DNA of 64,000 nucleotides from JAJPKK01 sp963787675 (GTDB taxonomy: Bacteria > Pseudomonadota > Alphaproteobacteria > Rhizobiales > Xanthobacteraceae): positions 62,001 through 126,000 of the forward strand of contig CAWBDV010000016.1 of the NCBI GenBank assembly GCA_963787675.1. Direction: 5' to 3'. Under the pieces are notes generated by a model that saw only the letters and a list, made by a program, of their open reading frames with translations, did not search any database and was not told where the DNA came from. Position numbers and translations under genes: made by a program. Numbering within the stretch: the first letter of the stretch is position 1; every line of letters starts with the position of its first letter. Shown here one piece after another: positions 50,110-59,139 of the stretch.

Positions 50110-52380
50110 ATGACTGCGCAAATTGGCCGCTCGATCCCGCGCCTGGAGGCCCGCGCCAAGGTTACTGGGCGCGCCGACTATGCTCACAATCTGCGGCTGC
50201 CGGGCATGCTGCAAGCGAAACTCGCTCGCTCGACCGTCGCCCACGGCCGCATCCGCGCGATCGATACGACGGCTGCGGCGGCGGTTCCCGGCGTCTTTCG
50301 CGTGCTGACTGGAGAAGACATCCGCGCCCTCATTCGCGAGCCTTACTACGGACCGGCGTTCCACGATCAGCCGATCCTCGCGCTCGACAAGGTCCGCTTC
50401 GTCGGCGAGCCGGTCGCCGCGGTGCTTGCCGATGATCCCCATGTGGCGGAGCAGGCGGCGCAGCTCATCACCGCCGACTATGAGGAGCTGCCGGCGGTCT
50501 ACGATGAGATCGAGGCGATGCGTCCCGATGTCGTCGTGCACGACGAGCTCAAGCCCGCCGGCACGTTCGCCGACCTCAAGCATCTCGCCGGCCGCCGCAA
50601 TACCAATGTGGCGCTCGATTTCCATCTGCGCCGCGGCGACGTCGAGGGCGCCTTTGCGGCGGGCGATCGCGTTATCGAGCACACGTTCCGCACCCAGCAG
50701 TGCCTGCATCTTCCGTTCGAGACGCTGGTCACGGTCGCCGATCCGGTGCACCCGGGCGTCACGCTCTATTCGGCGACGCAGACGCCATCCTTCGTGCGCA
50801 CCGAGATCGCGCGCCTCATGGGCTGGCCGGAAAATCGCGTGCGGGTGAAGGTCGTCTTTCTCGGCGGCGGTTTCGGCGCCAAGGTCTACATCAAGCTCGA
50901 GGCGCTGGCGGCGGCGCTCGCGCTGATCGCGCGCCGCCCGGTGCGGGTCGCGCTCACCATGGAGGAGCAGTTCTACCACATCACCAAACACCCGACGACG
51001 TTCCGCATCAAGAGCGCGGTCACGCGCGACGGGCGCGTTACGGCCCGCGCCTGCGAGGTCTATTGGAATGGCGGTGCGTACGCCGACATCGGTCCGCGGG
51101 TGACGCAAAAATCAGGCTTCACCGCCGCCGGACCCTACGACATCGACAATGTGTCGATCAATTCCTACGAGCTTTACACCAACCGGCCGCCCGCGGGCGC
51201 GCTGCGCGGCTTCGGCGTGCCGCAACTCGTGTGGGCCTACGAAAGCCATACCGACCTGCTGGCGCGCGAGCTCGGCATCGATCCGCTGGAATTTCGCCGC
51301 CGCAACATTTTGCGCGAAGGGCGGCCTCAGGCGACCGGCACAGCCATGCGCGATGCCGCGATTTCCGAAGTCCTCGAAGCGATCGCGGCGCGCATGAACT
51401 GGCATGCGCCGTTCGATCGCGGCAGCGGCGTCGTGCGGCGCGGACGCGGCATTGCCATCGGTTTCAAGGCCTCGATCTCGCCGACGACCTCGGTCGCGAT
51501 CGTCAACGTCGCCGGCGATGGCAGCGTCGTGCTCTACATGAACACGGTGGACATGGGGCAGGGCACCGACACGGCGATGGCGCTGATCGTCGCCGAGGTG
51601 CTCGACATCGCGGCGGAAGACGTTCGCGTGGTGCTTCCCGATACCGACGTCACGCCCTATGACATGGGCACGCTCGGCTCGCGTTCGACCTTCCACATGG
51701 GAAACGCGGTTCGGCTCGCCGCCGAGGATGCGCGCAACCGCCTGCAGGCCCTCGCCGCGGAGGCAGGCCTGCCGCCCGGCACCAATTACGCCGCGGCCGA
51801 TATTTTCCGCCGCCGCTACGACATGCAGGCCGGCAACGTCATCGGTACGGGCACCTACATCCCGACCTACGCGCCGCCCGATGCGACGACCGGCGCATCT
51901 CCCAACGTGACGCCGTTCTGGATGGTGGGGGGTGCCGGCGTCGAACTCGAGGTCGACACCGAGACCGGTCACGTACGCATCGTGCGTCTTGTCAATGTTG
52001 CTGACGCCGGGACGCCGCTCAATCCTGGCGTCGTCCGTACGCAACTTTCGGGCGCCGCCATCATGCAGCTCGGCTTCACGCTTCACGAAAAGATGGAGTT
52101 CGACGGCGGCCAGGTGACCAACGCCTCGCTCGCCGACTACAAGATCCCTGGCATCCACGACATCCCGCCCATGGAGTCCGAGCTCGTCGAGGCACAGCAG
52201 ACGAACGGACCGTTCGGCGCCAAGGGCGTCGGCGAGTCGGGCACCTTCGGCGTATCGCCGGCGATCGCGAATGCCATCCGCGACGCCATCGGCGTGCGCC
52301 TCACCGAATTGCCGATGAAGCCCGAGACGGTGTTGCGTGCGATCCGCGCCGCGCAAGGCAAGCCGCTCGCCGACGGGTGA
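50110..52380 (+). CDS. Molybdenum hydroxylase large subunit (xanthine dehydrogenase/CO dehydrogenase CoxL superfamily)
   Basis: 756 residues. N-terminal part RSIPRLEARAKVTGRADYAH begins the a/b hammerhead domain; the molybdopterin-binding part has VVFLGGGFGAKVYIK, GALRGFGVPQLVWAYESH and TVDMGQGTDTAMALI; the catalytic Glu sits in GAKGVGESGTFGVSPA near residue 707. These enzymes hydroxylate or reduce aromatic or heterocyclic substrates (4-hydroxybenzoyl-CoA reductase alpha is one member). The usual FAD and 2Fe-2S partner subunits are not adjacent, so this large subunit is an orphan here. Starts 19 bases after the acyl-CoA dehydrogenase. Confidence 0.9.
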   Translation: MTAQIGRSIPRLEARAKVTGRADYAHNLRLPGMLQAKLARSTVAHGRIRAIDTTAAAAVPGVFRVLTGEDIRALIREPYYGPAFHDQPILALDKVRFVGEPVAAVLADDPHVAEQAAQLITADYEELPAVYDEIEAMRPDVVVHDELKPAGTFADLKHLAGRRNTNVALDFHLRRGDVEGAFAAGDRVIEHTFRTQQCLHLPFETLVTVADPVHPGVTLYSATQTPSFVRTEIARLMGWPENRVRVKVVFLGGGFGAKVYIKLEALAAALALIARRPVRVALTMEEQFYHITKHPTTFRIKSAVTRDGRVTARACEVYWNGGAYADIGPRVTQKSGFTAAGPYDIDNVSINSYELYTNRPPAGALRGFGVPQLVWAYESHTDLLARELGIDPLEFRRRNILREGRPQATGTAMRDAAISEVLEAIAARMNWHAPFDRGSGVVRRGRGIAIGFKASISPTTSVAIVNVAGDGSVVLYMNTVDMGQGTDTAMALIVAEVLDIAAEDVRVVLPDTDVTPYDMGTLGSRSTFHMGNAVRLAAEDARNRLQALAAEAGLPPGTNYAAADIFRRRYDMQAGNVIGTGTYIPTYAPPDATTGASPNVTPFWMVGGAGVELEVDTETGHVRIVRLVNVADAGTPLNPGVVRTQLSGAAIMQLGFTLHEKMEFDGGQVTNASLADYKIPGIHDIPPMESELVEAQQTNGPFGAKGVGESGTFGVSPAIANAIRDAIGVRLTELPMKPETVLRAIRAAQGKPLADG

Positions 52381-52391
52381 GCGGAGCCGCC

Positions 52392-53987
52392 TTACGGTGG
52401 CGCATCCGGCGCCTCGGCGCGCAGCTTGAACCGCTGGATCTTTCCGGTCGCGGTCTTCGGCAGCTCGGTGCGGAATTCGATCCAGCGCGGATATTTGAAT
52501 ATGGCAAGCTGCTGACGGCAGTGCTCCTGGAGCGCTGCAGCGGTCTTGTCGCTCGCGGTCGATGTTGGACGCAGCACGACGAAGGCCTTGGGCTTGATCA
52601 AGCGATCCTCGTCGGGCCAGGCTACGACAGCGGCTTCGAGCACGTCGGGGTGAGTCATCAGCGCGCCCTCGACTTCGAACGGCGACACGTAGATGCCACC
52701 GACCTTGAGCATGTCGTCGCGCCGTCCGCAGTAGACGTAATAGCCGTCCTCGTCCTCGAAATACTTGTCGCCGGAGCGGGTCCATTCGCCGAGAAAGGTC
52801 GAGCGTGACTGCTCGCGGTTGTTCCAATACATGATGGCGCTGGTCGGCCCGCGCACCTGCAATTCGCCCATCTCGCCGCGTTTGACGATCTGGCCGTCAT
52901 CGGAGACGAGGCGCATGTCGTAGCCCGTCACCGGCTTGCCGGTGGTGCCGTAGCGCACTTCGCCGGCACGGTTCGACAGGAAGATGTGAAGCATCTCGGT
53001 CGAGCCGAGGCCGTCCAAAATGTCGACGCCGTAGCGCTCGCTCCAGCGCCGGCCGATATCGACCGGCAGTGCTTCGCCCGCTGACACGCAGGCGCGCAGC
53101 CTCAACTCGGTTTGTGGCGGTGCGGCGGGGCTCGCGAGGAAGGCCGCGTAGAAGGTCGGCACCGCGAAGAACACGGACACCGGATGCTTGCGCAGCAGGT
53201 CCGCAACCGAATCGGGCGTCGGCCGGCCCGGCATCAGCACGGTGGTGGCTCCGGCCGCGAGCGGGAACGTCATGGCATTGCCGAGGCCGTAGGCGAAGAA
53301 GAGTTTCGCCACCGAATAGACGAGATCGTTCTCGGTGAGGCCCACGATCGGGCCGCCATAGAGATCGGCGGTGAGCCGCAGATTGGCGTGAACGTGTACC
53401 GCCCCTTTCGGCTTACCGGTCGAGCCGGAGGTGTAGAGCCAGAAGCAGATGTCGTCACGCGTCGTCGCGGCGATCTCGTCGGGGCCGCTCGCCGCGGCGA
53501 GCAACTCCTCGAATGGACCGGTGCCGTCGCCGCGCGAAACGATGACGTGCTTGAGGTCCGAATTTGAAGCAATGAGGTTCGCGAATTTCGGATGAAGTTC
53601 TTCGGAGACGACGAGAAGCTTGGCCCGGCTGTCGGCCAGCATGAAGCTGTAGTCGTGCTCATTGAGAAGGGTGTTGACCGGCACGGCAACGACACCCGCC
53701 TTGATGGCGCCGAGGAACGCGGTCGGCCAGTCGATGGTGTCGGTGAGGCACAGCAGGATGCGGTCTTCCCGCGCGATGCCGAGCTTGCGCAGCGCCTTGC
53801 CGAAGCGCGCGACGCGGTCGGCGAGCGCGCCATAGGTCAGAGTGCCGCGCGGGTCGATGTAGGCCGGTTTGCCGGCGCGGCCGGCATTCAGGTTGCACCG
53901 CAAAATATCGTCAGCGAAATTGTAGTTGCGCGGAATGGTGTTGGCCACGGCGGCACGGGCGACGAAAGACGGCTCCTGGACGTTCAT
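52392..53987 (-). CDS. Benzoate-CoA ligase family enzyme
   Basis: 531 residues. ATG 53987 is used; a GTG at 53996 is also possible. It activates an aromatic acid to its CoA thioester with ATP. AMP-binding motif WLYTSGSTGKPKGAVHVHAN, A5 SAGEALPVDIGRRW, A8 YCGRRDDMLKVGGIYVSPFE and the C-terminal catalytic Lys in LPKTATGKIQRFKL are intact. The N-terminus PRNYNFADDILRCNLNAGR is typical of benzoate-CoA ligases (BclA/BadA type). It supplies benzoyl-CoA for BoxAB. It faces away from the thioesterase/PaaK-like genes. Confidence 0.9.
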   Translation of the reverse strand: MNVQEPSFVARAAVANTIPRNYNFADDILRCNLNAGRAGKPAYIDPRGTLTYGALADRVARFGKALRKLGIAREDRILLCLTDTIDWPTAFLGAIKAGVVAVPVNTLLNEHDYSFMLADSRAKLLVVSEELHPKFANLIASNSDLKHVIVSRGDGTGPFEELLAAASGPDEIAATTRDDICFWLYTSGSTGKPKGAVHVHANLRLTADLYGGPIVGLTENDLVYSVAKLFFAYGLGNAMTFPLAAGATTVLMPGRPTPDSVADLLRKHPVSVFFAVPTFYAAFLASPAAPPQTELRLRACVSAGEALPVDIGRRWSERYGVDILDGLGSTEMLHIFLSNRAGEVRYGTTGKPVTGYDMRLVSDDGQIVKRGEMGELQVRGPTSAIMYWNNREQSRSTFLGEWTRSGDKYFEDEDGYYVYCGRRDDMLKVGGIYVSPFEVEGALMTHPDVLEAAVVAWPDEDRLIKPKAFVVLRPTSTASDKTAAALQEHCRQQLAIFKYPRWIEFRTELPKTATGKIQRFKLRAEAPDAPP

Positions 53988-54065
53988 TTCCTTCACCCTC
54001 GATTTTTTTGTAGCAAGCCTCGGTCCTGAGCATATTACATTTGCGGCCCAAGAGGAGCGGACCGA

Positions 54066-54473
54066 ATGAAAACCAGTCTCCAGCCGGGTGTCTCACTGAC
54101 GCGGCGCATCGTCGTCGACAAGGCGAAGACCATCGGTTTCATGGGCGAGGAGGGGCGCGTCTATGCGACGCCCTTTCTCATCAGCGACATCGAGATGACC
54201 TGCCGCAACCTGCTGCTGGAACATGCCGACGACAATGAGGATTCGGTCGGCATGGAGGTCGCGGTCAAGCATCTCGCGCCGACGCTGCCCGGTTCGACCG
54301 TGGAGATCACCGCAACCGTCACCGCGATCGATGGTCGCAAGGTCAGCTTCGCGGTCAGCGCAAAGGACGAGATCGATACGATCAGCTCCGGCACGCACAT
54401 GCGTTTCGTGGTGGACAAGACAAAGACTATCGAACGGCTCAAGGCAAAGGCCGCGAAGTTACGGCCCACATAA
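54066..54473 (+). CDS. Hotdog-fold thioesterase (fluoroacetyl-CoA thioesterase-like)
   Basis: 135 residues. Ribosome site AGAGGAG lies before the ATG. The pattern FMGEEGRVYATPFLISDIEM, EHADDNEDSVGMEVAVKHLAP and GSTVEITATVTAIDGRKVSF is the single hotdog fold of the FlK/4HBT-like group, which hydrolyses small acyl-CoA thioesters. In an aromatic-CoA locus it may free trapped CoA from a dead-end ester. It is divergent from benzoate-CoA ligase and 11 bases before the PaaK-like gene, so a two-gene unit. Confidence 0.8.
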   Translation: MKTSLQPGVSLTRRIVVDKAKTIGFMGEEGRVYATPFLISDIEMTCRNLLLEHADDNEDSVGMEVAVKHLAPTLPGSTVEITATVTAIDGRKVSFAVSAKDEIDTISSGTHMRFVVDKTKTIERLKAKAAKLRPT

Positions 54474-54484
54474 GGACGAGCATC

Positions 54485-55805
54485 ATGGCGGAGGCTGGCA
54501 CGGACGTTTTCATGTTCGACCGCGCGGCCGAGACCATGCCGCGCGATGATCTCGCGGCGTTGCAATCCGCGCGACTGCGGACGTCGCTCGCCCACGCCTA
54601 TGAGCGTGTGCCGCATTACCGGCGCAAGTTCGACGAGGCCGGCGTCACGCCGACGAGCCTGCGCACGCCTGCCGACATCGTGCGATTTCCGTTCACGCAA
54701 AAAAGCGACCTGCGCGACAACTATCCGTTTGGCCTGTTCGCGGTGCCGCGCGAACAGGTGCTGCGCCTGCATGCGTCGTCGGGCACGACCGGCAAGCCGA
54801 CGGTCGTCGGCTATACCAAGGGCGATCTCGATCTGTGGTCCAACCTGATGGCGCGCACGCTCGCCTGCCTCGGCGCAAAGCCGGGCGACATCGTCCACAA
54901 CGCCTATGGCTATGGCCTGTTCACCGGCGGGCTCGGCGCGCATTACGGCGCCGAGCGGCTCGGCTGCACCGTCGTTCCCATGTCGGGCGGCGGCACCGAG
55001 CGGCAGGTGATGCTGATGCGCGATTTCGGCGCCCGCATCCTGTGCGCGACGCCATCCTATGCCCTCAACATCGCGGAAGTCGCGGCCGGCATGGGCATCG
55101 ATATCACGAGCCTGCCGCTCGCCTATGGCGGCTTCGGTGCCGAGCCCTGGAGCGAGCCGATGCGGCACGACCTTGAAACACGGCTCGGCATCAAGGCGGT
55201 CGATATCTACGGCCTGTCGGAGATTCTCGGACCGGGGGTCGCCTGCGAGTGCCATGTCTGCCAGAACGGCCTTCATGGCTGGGAGGACCATTTCCTGTTC
55301 GAGGTCATCGATCCGGAAACCCTCGAGCCGGTGCGCGAGGGCGAGTCCGGCGAGCTCGTCATCACGACGCTCACCAAGGAAGCGCTGCCGATGGTGCGTT
55401 ACCGCACGCGCGACATCACCCGACTATCGCGCGAACCCTGCGCCTGCGGGCGAAGCTTTGTGCGCATCCTGCGCGTCACCGGCCGCAATGACGACATGCT
55501 CATCATCCGCGGCGTCAACGTCTACCCCTCCCAGGTCGAAGCCGCGTTGGTCGGATTTCCCGGGCTCGCGCCGCACTATCAGCTGGTGCTCCGCCGCGAG
55601 GGTCCGATGGACACGATGACAGTCGAGGTCGAGCGCGAAGCGGATTTGCCCCGGCGACGTGGCGGTCTGCGCCCGCAAGGCCGCGGAGGTGCAGCATCAC
55701 CTGAAATCGATGATCGGCGTCACCTGCGCGGTTGACGTCAAATCGCCTGGCGATGTGCCGCGCTCGCAGGGCAAGGCGGTGCGCGTGAAAGATTTGCGGA
55801 AGTAG
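54485..55805 (+). CDS. Phenylacetate-CoA ligase-type enzyme, frameshifted in a C run at 55649-55652
   Basis: ANL-superfamily enzyme of the PaaK group: RTSLAHAYERVPHYRRKFDE, LRLHASSGTTGKPTVVGYTK (AMP-binding loop), YGYGLFTGGLGAHYGAERLG, YGLSEILGPGVACEC and MVRYRTRDITRL. After EVEREADLP the frame goes wrong; deleting one C in CCCC (55649-55652) gives GDVAVCARKAAEVQHHLKS, IGVTCAV and VPRSQGKAVRVKDLRK ending TAG 55803-55805, the normal C-terminus with the catalytic Lys. Repaired length is about 439 residues. It should make an aryl-CoA from phenylacetate or a related acid. Confidence 0.85.
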
Positions 55806-55836
55806 CGCGCCTGAGAGCGCGCAGCACGGCGAAAGT

Positions 55837-56991
55837 TCATCCGAAATAGCGGTCGAGGATGTGCCGGTAGATCGCTGTCAGCGTCGTGAGGTCGTGCACG
55901 GCCACCCGCTCGTCGATCTTGTGCATGGTGTCGTTGACGAGGCCGAATTCCACGACCGGGCAGTAGTCCTTGATGAACCGCGCGTCGGATGTGCCGCCCG
56001 AGGTCGAAAGCTGCGGCTTGCGCCCTGTCACCTCGGCGATCGCGGTGCTCACGAGATCGACGAACGGACCGGGCTGGGTGAGGAAGACATCGGCGTTCGA
56101 TGGCTCCCATTCGATCCGGAAGCGGCCGCCTTGCGCTGCCGCGGCGACGAGCGCCTCGATCAGCGCCCTGAGCGAAGCTTGGCTGTGATGATCGTTGAAC
56201 CTGATATTGAAGCGGGCGCGCGCCTCCGCCGGAATGACGTTGACGGTCTTATTGCCCACATCGACCGAGGTGAACTCCAGGTTTGACGGATCGAAATGGG
56301 CACTGCCGGCATCGAGCGGCTGCGCCATCACGGCAGCCATGATCGCCACGATGCGGCGCACCGGATTGTCGGCAAGGGCTGGATAGGCGACATGGCCCTG
56401 AGTGCCGGTGACGACAAGCGTACCGTTGAGCGAGCCGCGGCGGCCGATCTTGACCATGTCGCCGAGCGTTTTGGGATTGGTCGGCTCGCCAAGGATGCAA
56501 TGGTCGAATGTCTCGCCGCGCGCCGCCGCCCATTTCAACAGCTTGATCGTGCCGTTGACGGCGATGCCTTCCTCATCGCCGGTGATGAGGAAAGAGAGTG
56601 AACCCTTCGGCCGGCCGCCATGGGCCGCGAGGTGATCGAGTGCTGCGGCAAGCTGGCAGGCGACCCCGCCCTTCATGTCGACGGCGCCGCGACCGAAGAG
56701 TACGCCGTCCGCGATCTCGCCGGCGAACGGCCCGTGGCGCCACTGAGCTTCGTTGCCCGGCGGCACCACGTCGGTGTGGCCGGCAAAGACGAGATGGGGG
56801 CGGGCATCGCCGATACGGGCGTAGAGATTTTCTACGTCATCGGCGCCGGGCTCCGAAAAAGTCACGCGATGGACCGCAAAGCCCGCGCCGGACAACACCT
56901 TGCCGATGAACGCCAGCGCGCCGCCTTCGGCCGGCGTCACCGAGGGACAGCGCAGAAGATCACGGGCAAGGGCGACGGGATCGGCGGCCAT
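55837..56991 (-). CDS. dapE: Succinyl-diaminopimelate desuccinylase
   Basis: 384 residues from the ATG at 56991 (an upstream in-frame start at 57060 would overlap dapD). M20 zinc peptidase fold: VFAGHTDVVPPGN (His ligand and catalytic Asp), GRGAVDMKGG (bridging Asp), TGDEEG (catalytic and ligand Glu), ILGEPTN and the final metal His in LVNDTMHKIDERV. It hydrolyses N-succinyl-LL-diaminopimelate to LL-DAP, feeding lysine and peptidoglycan. It follows dapD by 16 bases on the minus strand and is the second gene of the operon. Confidence 0.95.
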   Translation of the reverse strand: MAADPVALARDLLRCPSVTPAEGGALAFIGKVLSGAGFAVHRVTFSEPGADDVENLYARIGDARPHLVFAGHTDVVPPGNEAQWRHGPFAGEIADGVLFGRGAVDMKGGVACQLAAALDHLAAHGGRPKGSLSFLITGDEEGIAVNGTIKLLKWAAARGETFDHCILGEPTNPKTLGDMVKIGRRGSLNGTLVVTGTQGHVAYPALADNPVRRIVAIMAAVMAQPLDAGSAHFDPSNLEFTSVDVGNKTVNVIPAEARARFNIRFNDHHSQASLRALIEALVAAAAQGGRFRIEWEPSNADVFLTQPGPFVDLVSTAIAEVTGRKPQLSTSGGTSDARFIKDYCPVVEFGLVNDTMHKIDERVAVHDLTTLTAIYRHILDRYFG

Positions 56992-57007
56992 GGTTGCAGC
57001 GCCCCGG

Positions 57008-57862
57008 TCAATCGCGCAGCAACTCGTTGATGCTGGTCTTGGCGCGCGTCTTCTCATCAACGCGCTTGACGATCACCGCGCAGTAAAGGCTTGGGCCTGC
57101 GGTGCCGTCCGGCATCGCTCGGCCTGGCATGCTGCCGGGGACCACCACCGAATAGGCCGGCACTTCGCCGGTGAAGACCTTGCCGGTCTCGCGTTCTACG
57201 ATGCGGGTCGACGCGCCGATGAAGACGCCCATGGATAGTACCGAGCCTTCGCGCACCACCACACCCTCGGCCACTTCTGAGCGTGCGCCGATGAAGCAAT
57301 TGTCCTCGATGATCACGGGACCCGCCTGCAACGGCTCGAGCACGCCGCCGATGCCGGCGCCGCCGGAGATGTGGCAGTTCTTGCCGATCTGCGCGCACGA
57401 ACCAACGGTCGCCCAGGTGTCGACCATGGTGCCGGAATCCACGTAAGCGCCGAGGTTCACGAAGCTCGGCATCAGTACGACGTTCGGCGCGATGAAGGCC
57501 GAACGACGAACGATCGCGCCGGGGACGGCGCGGAATTGTGCCTTCTCGAAATCGTCTCGTTTCCACTGATCGTATTTGAGCGGCACCTTGTCCCACGCCC
57601 ATACGCGGTCGGTCGGCTCGATGCCGAATTTCATGACGCTCATGTCGGTCAGGCGGAACGACAGCAGCACCGCCTTCTTGAGCCACTGATTGACGTGCCA
57701 GGAACCATCAATCTGCTTGTCCGCGACGCGGACCGCACCGCGGTCGAGGAGATCGAGTGCCTGTTCGACGGCCTCGCGCGCTGGCCCCTTTGTCGTCGGC
57801 CCGATCTCGTTGCGCCGCTCGAAAGCGTCATCGATGGTCTTGGCAAGCTCGTGGTGCGACAT
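57008..57862 (-). CDS. dapD: 2,3,4,5-tetrahydropyridine-2,6-dicarboxylate N-succinyltransferase
   Basis: 284 residues, usual DapD length. The N-terminal helical domain is followed by a left-handed beta-helix of hexapeptide repeats (FIAPNVVLMPSFVNLGAYVD, CHISGGAGIGGVLEPLQAGP, FIGARSEVAEGVVVREGSVL). It succinylates tetrahydrodipicolinate using succinyl-CoA; the product goes through DapC to DapE encoded next door. The intermediate aminotransferase gene is not in the window. First gene of the dap operon. Confidence 0.95.
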   Translation of the reverse strand: MSHHELAKTIDDAFERRNEIGPTTKGPAREAVEQALDLLDRGAVRVADKQIDGSWHVNQWLKKAVLLSFRLTDMSVMKFGIEPTDRVWAWDKVPLKYDQWKRDDFEKAQFRAVPGAIVRRSAFIAPNVVLMPSFVNLGAYVDSGTMVDTWATVGSCAQIGKNCHISGGAGIGGVLEPLQAGPVIIEDNCFIGARSEVAEGVVVREGSVLSMGVFIGASTRIVERETGKVFTGEVPAYSVVVPGSMPGRAMPDGTAGPSLYCAVIVKRVDEKTRAKTSINELLRD

Positions 57863-57947
57863 GGATATCCCCGGCGGGTTGCGAATTGCTGTGTCGCGGA
57901 GGCACGAGGCAAAGTCAACCGGGCCCTGGGATACCCGACGTCAGTGT

Positions 57948-58058
57948 CGTAGGGTGTGCAAAGTGCGGACTGCGCACCGACGGCGCCTGATCGGTGCGCA
58001 CGCGGAGCCTGTCATCGGGCCAGCCGAAGGCCGGATCCGTTGGCTTTGCGCACTCTAC
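57948..58058. repeat. Palindromic intergenic repeat, copy 6
   Basis: Starts CGTAGGGTGTGCAAAGTGC and ends GGCTTTGCGCACTCTAC. Inner arms TGCGCACCGA (57971-57980) and TCGGTGCGCA (57991-58000), perfect over 10 bases. It lies between the dapD start and the 3' end of the binding-protein gene, both on the minus strand. Confidence 0.85.
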
Positions 58059-58082
58059 AAGGCCACGCGTCGCTCAGCCGCG

Positions 58083-59057
58083 TCACTCAGCCTTGATTCC
58101 GAGCGTCTTCACCAAATTGCCTTGCCGCTTGACTTCCGACGCCATGAAGGCAGCGAATTCGCTCGGCGTATCGGTGATCGCCTCGGCGCCCTGATCTTCG
58201 AACTGTTTGGCAAGGTCCGGAGAGCGGATCGCCTGCGCGAATGCCGCGTGGAGTTTGGTCACGAGCGGCTCGGGCATTCCGGCCGGTCCGACGAGACCGA
58301 ACCACGCGCCGATGTCAAAACCCTTAAAGCCGAACTCGGACATCAGCGGCACGTCCGGCAAAATCTTGAGCCGACTCGACCCTGCATTCGCGATCGGGCG
58401 CGCTGTCCCGGATTGCAGGAACGGGAGCACCGAGGCGTAGGATACGAACAGGAAATCGATCCGGCCGGTGGAGACGTCGAGCGACGCCGCGGCAGCGCCG
58501 CGATACGGCACGTGCACCATGTTGGTACCGCTCACCGATCTCAGCATCTCGCCGAGAATGTGTCCGGTGCTGCCATTGCCCTGCGAGCCGAAACTCAGGC
58601 CGCCCGGCTTGGTCTTGGCGAGCGCGATCAGATCGGCGGGCGTCTTCATCCCACTGTTGCTTGGCACGACGAGAAGCTGGGGAAAGCTCCACATCAGCGT
58701 GATCGCGGTGAAGTCCTTGATCGGGTCGTACGGCAGGCTCGAATAGAGGGTCACGTTCGCGGCATGGGTCCCGCTGTTCGCCTGGAACAGCGTGTAGCCG
58801 TCCGGCGGCGCCTGCTTCACCACCATGGCGCCGACCGTGCCGCTGCCGCCCGGGCGCGACTCCACGACGATGAGTTGGCCGGTATCGTCGGTCACCTTCT
58901 TGGCAACGAAGCGCTGAAACGTGTCGGAGCTCGCACCGGGCGTGTACGGAATGACGATCGTCATCGGACGCTTCGAAAGAATTTGCGCAGTGCCCTGATG
59001 CGCCGCGACCACGACAGCTGCAAACAGCGCCGCGCTGACGACAAGCGTTCTCCACAT
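58083..59057 (-). CDS. Bug/TctC-family periplasmic solute-binding protein
   Basis: 324 residues from the ATG at 59057 with a signal (TLVVSAALFAAVVVAAHQG, then TAQ). Family text: RPMTIVIPYTPGASSDTFQR, VVESRPGGSGTVGAMVVKQA, GNGSTGHILGEML and NMVHVPYRGAAAA. These proteins bind small organic acids; when encoded with TctA and TctB they feed a tripartite tricarboxylate transporter. No TctA/TctB genes are near, so it is an orphan receptor that may serve a transporter encoded elsewhere or act in sensing. Confidence 0.9.
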   Translation of the reverse strand: MWRTLVVSAALFAAVVVAAHQGTAQILSKRPMTIVIPYTPGASSDTFQRFVAKKVTDDTGQLIVVESRPGGSGTVGAMVVKQAPPDGYTLFQANSGTHAANVTLYSSLPYDPIKDFTAITLMWSFPQLLVVPSNSGMKTPADLIALAKTKPGGLSFGSQGNGSTGHILGEMLRSVSGTNMVHVPYRGAAAASLDVSTGRIDFLFVSYASVLPFLQSGTARPIANAGSSRLKILPDVPLMSEFGFKGFDIGAWFGLVGPAGMPEPLVTKLHAAFAQAIRSPDLAKQFEDQGAEAITDTPSEFAAFMASEVKRQGNLVKTLGIKAE

Positions 59058-59139
59058 GCGCCGCCTCTTTCGTTTCTCTCCGCGATCCGATCTGAGCATC
59101 CCCGCCCGCGTCCGGCAAGTGGCCACCAAGTCTGCGAGT

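Noticed and set aside
49396..52827. Two ~570-codon minus-strand frames opposite the acyl-CoA dehydrogenase and Mo-hydroxylase
   Set aside because: Antisense of genes with complete catalytic motifs; sequences show no family features.
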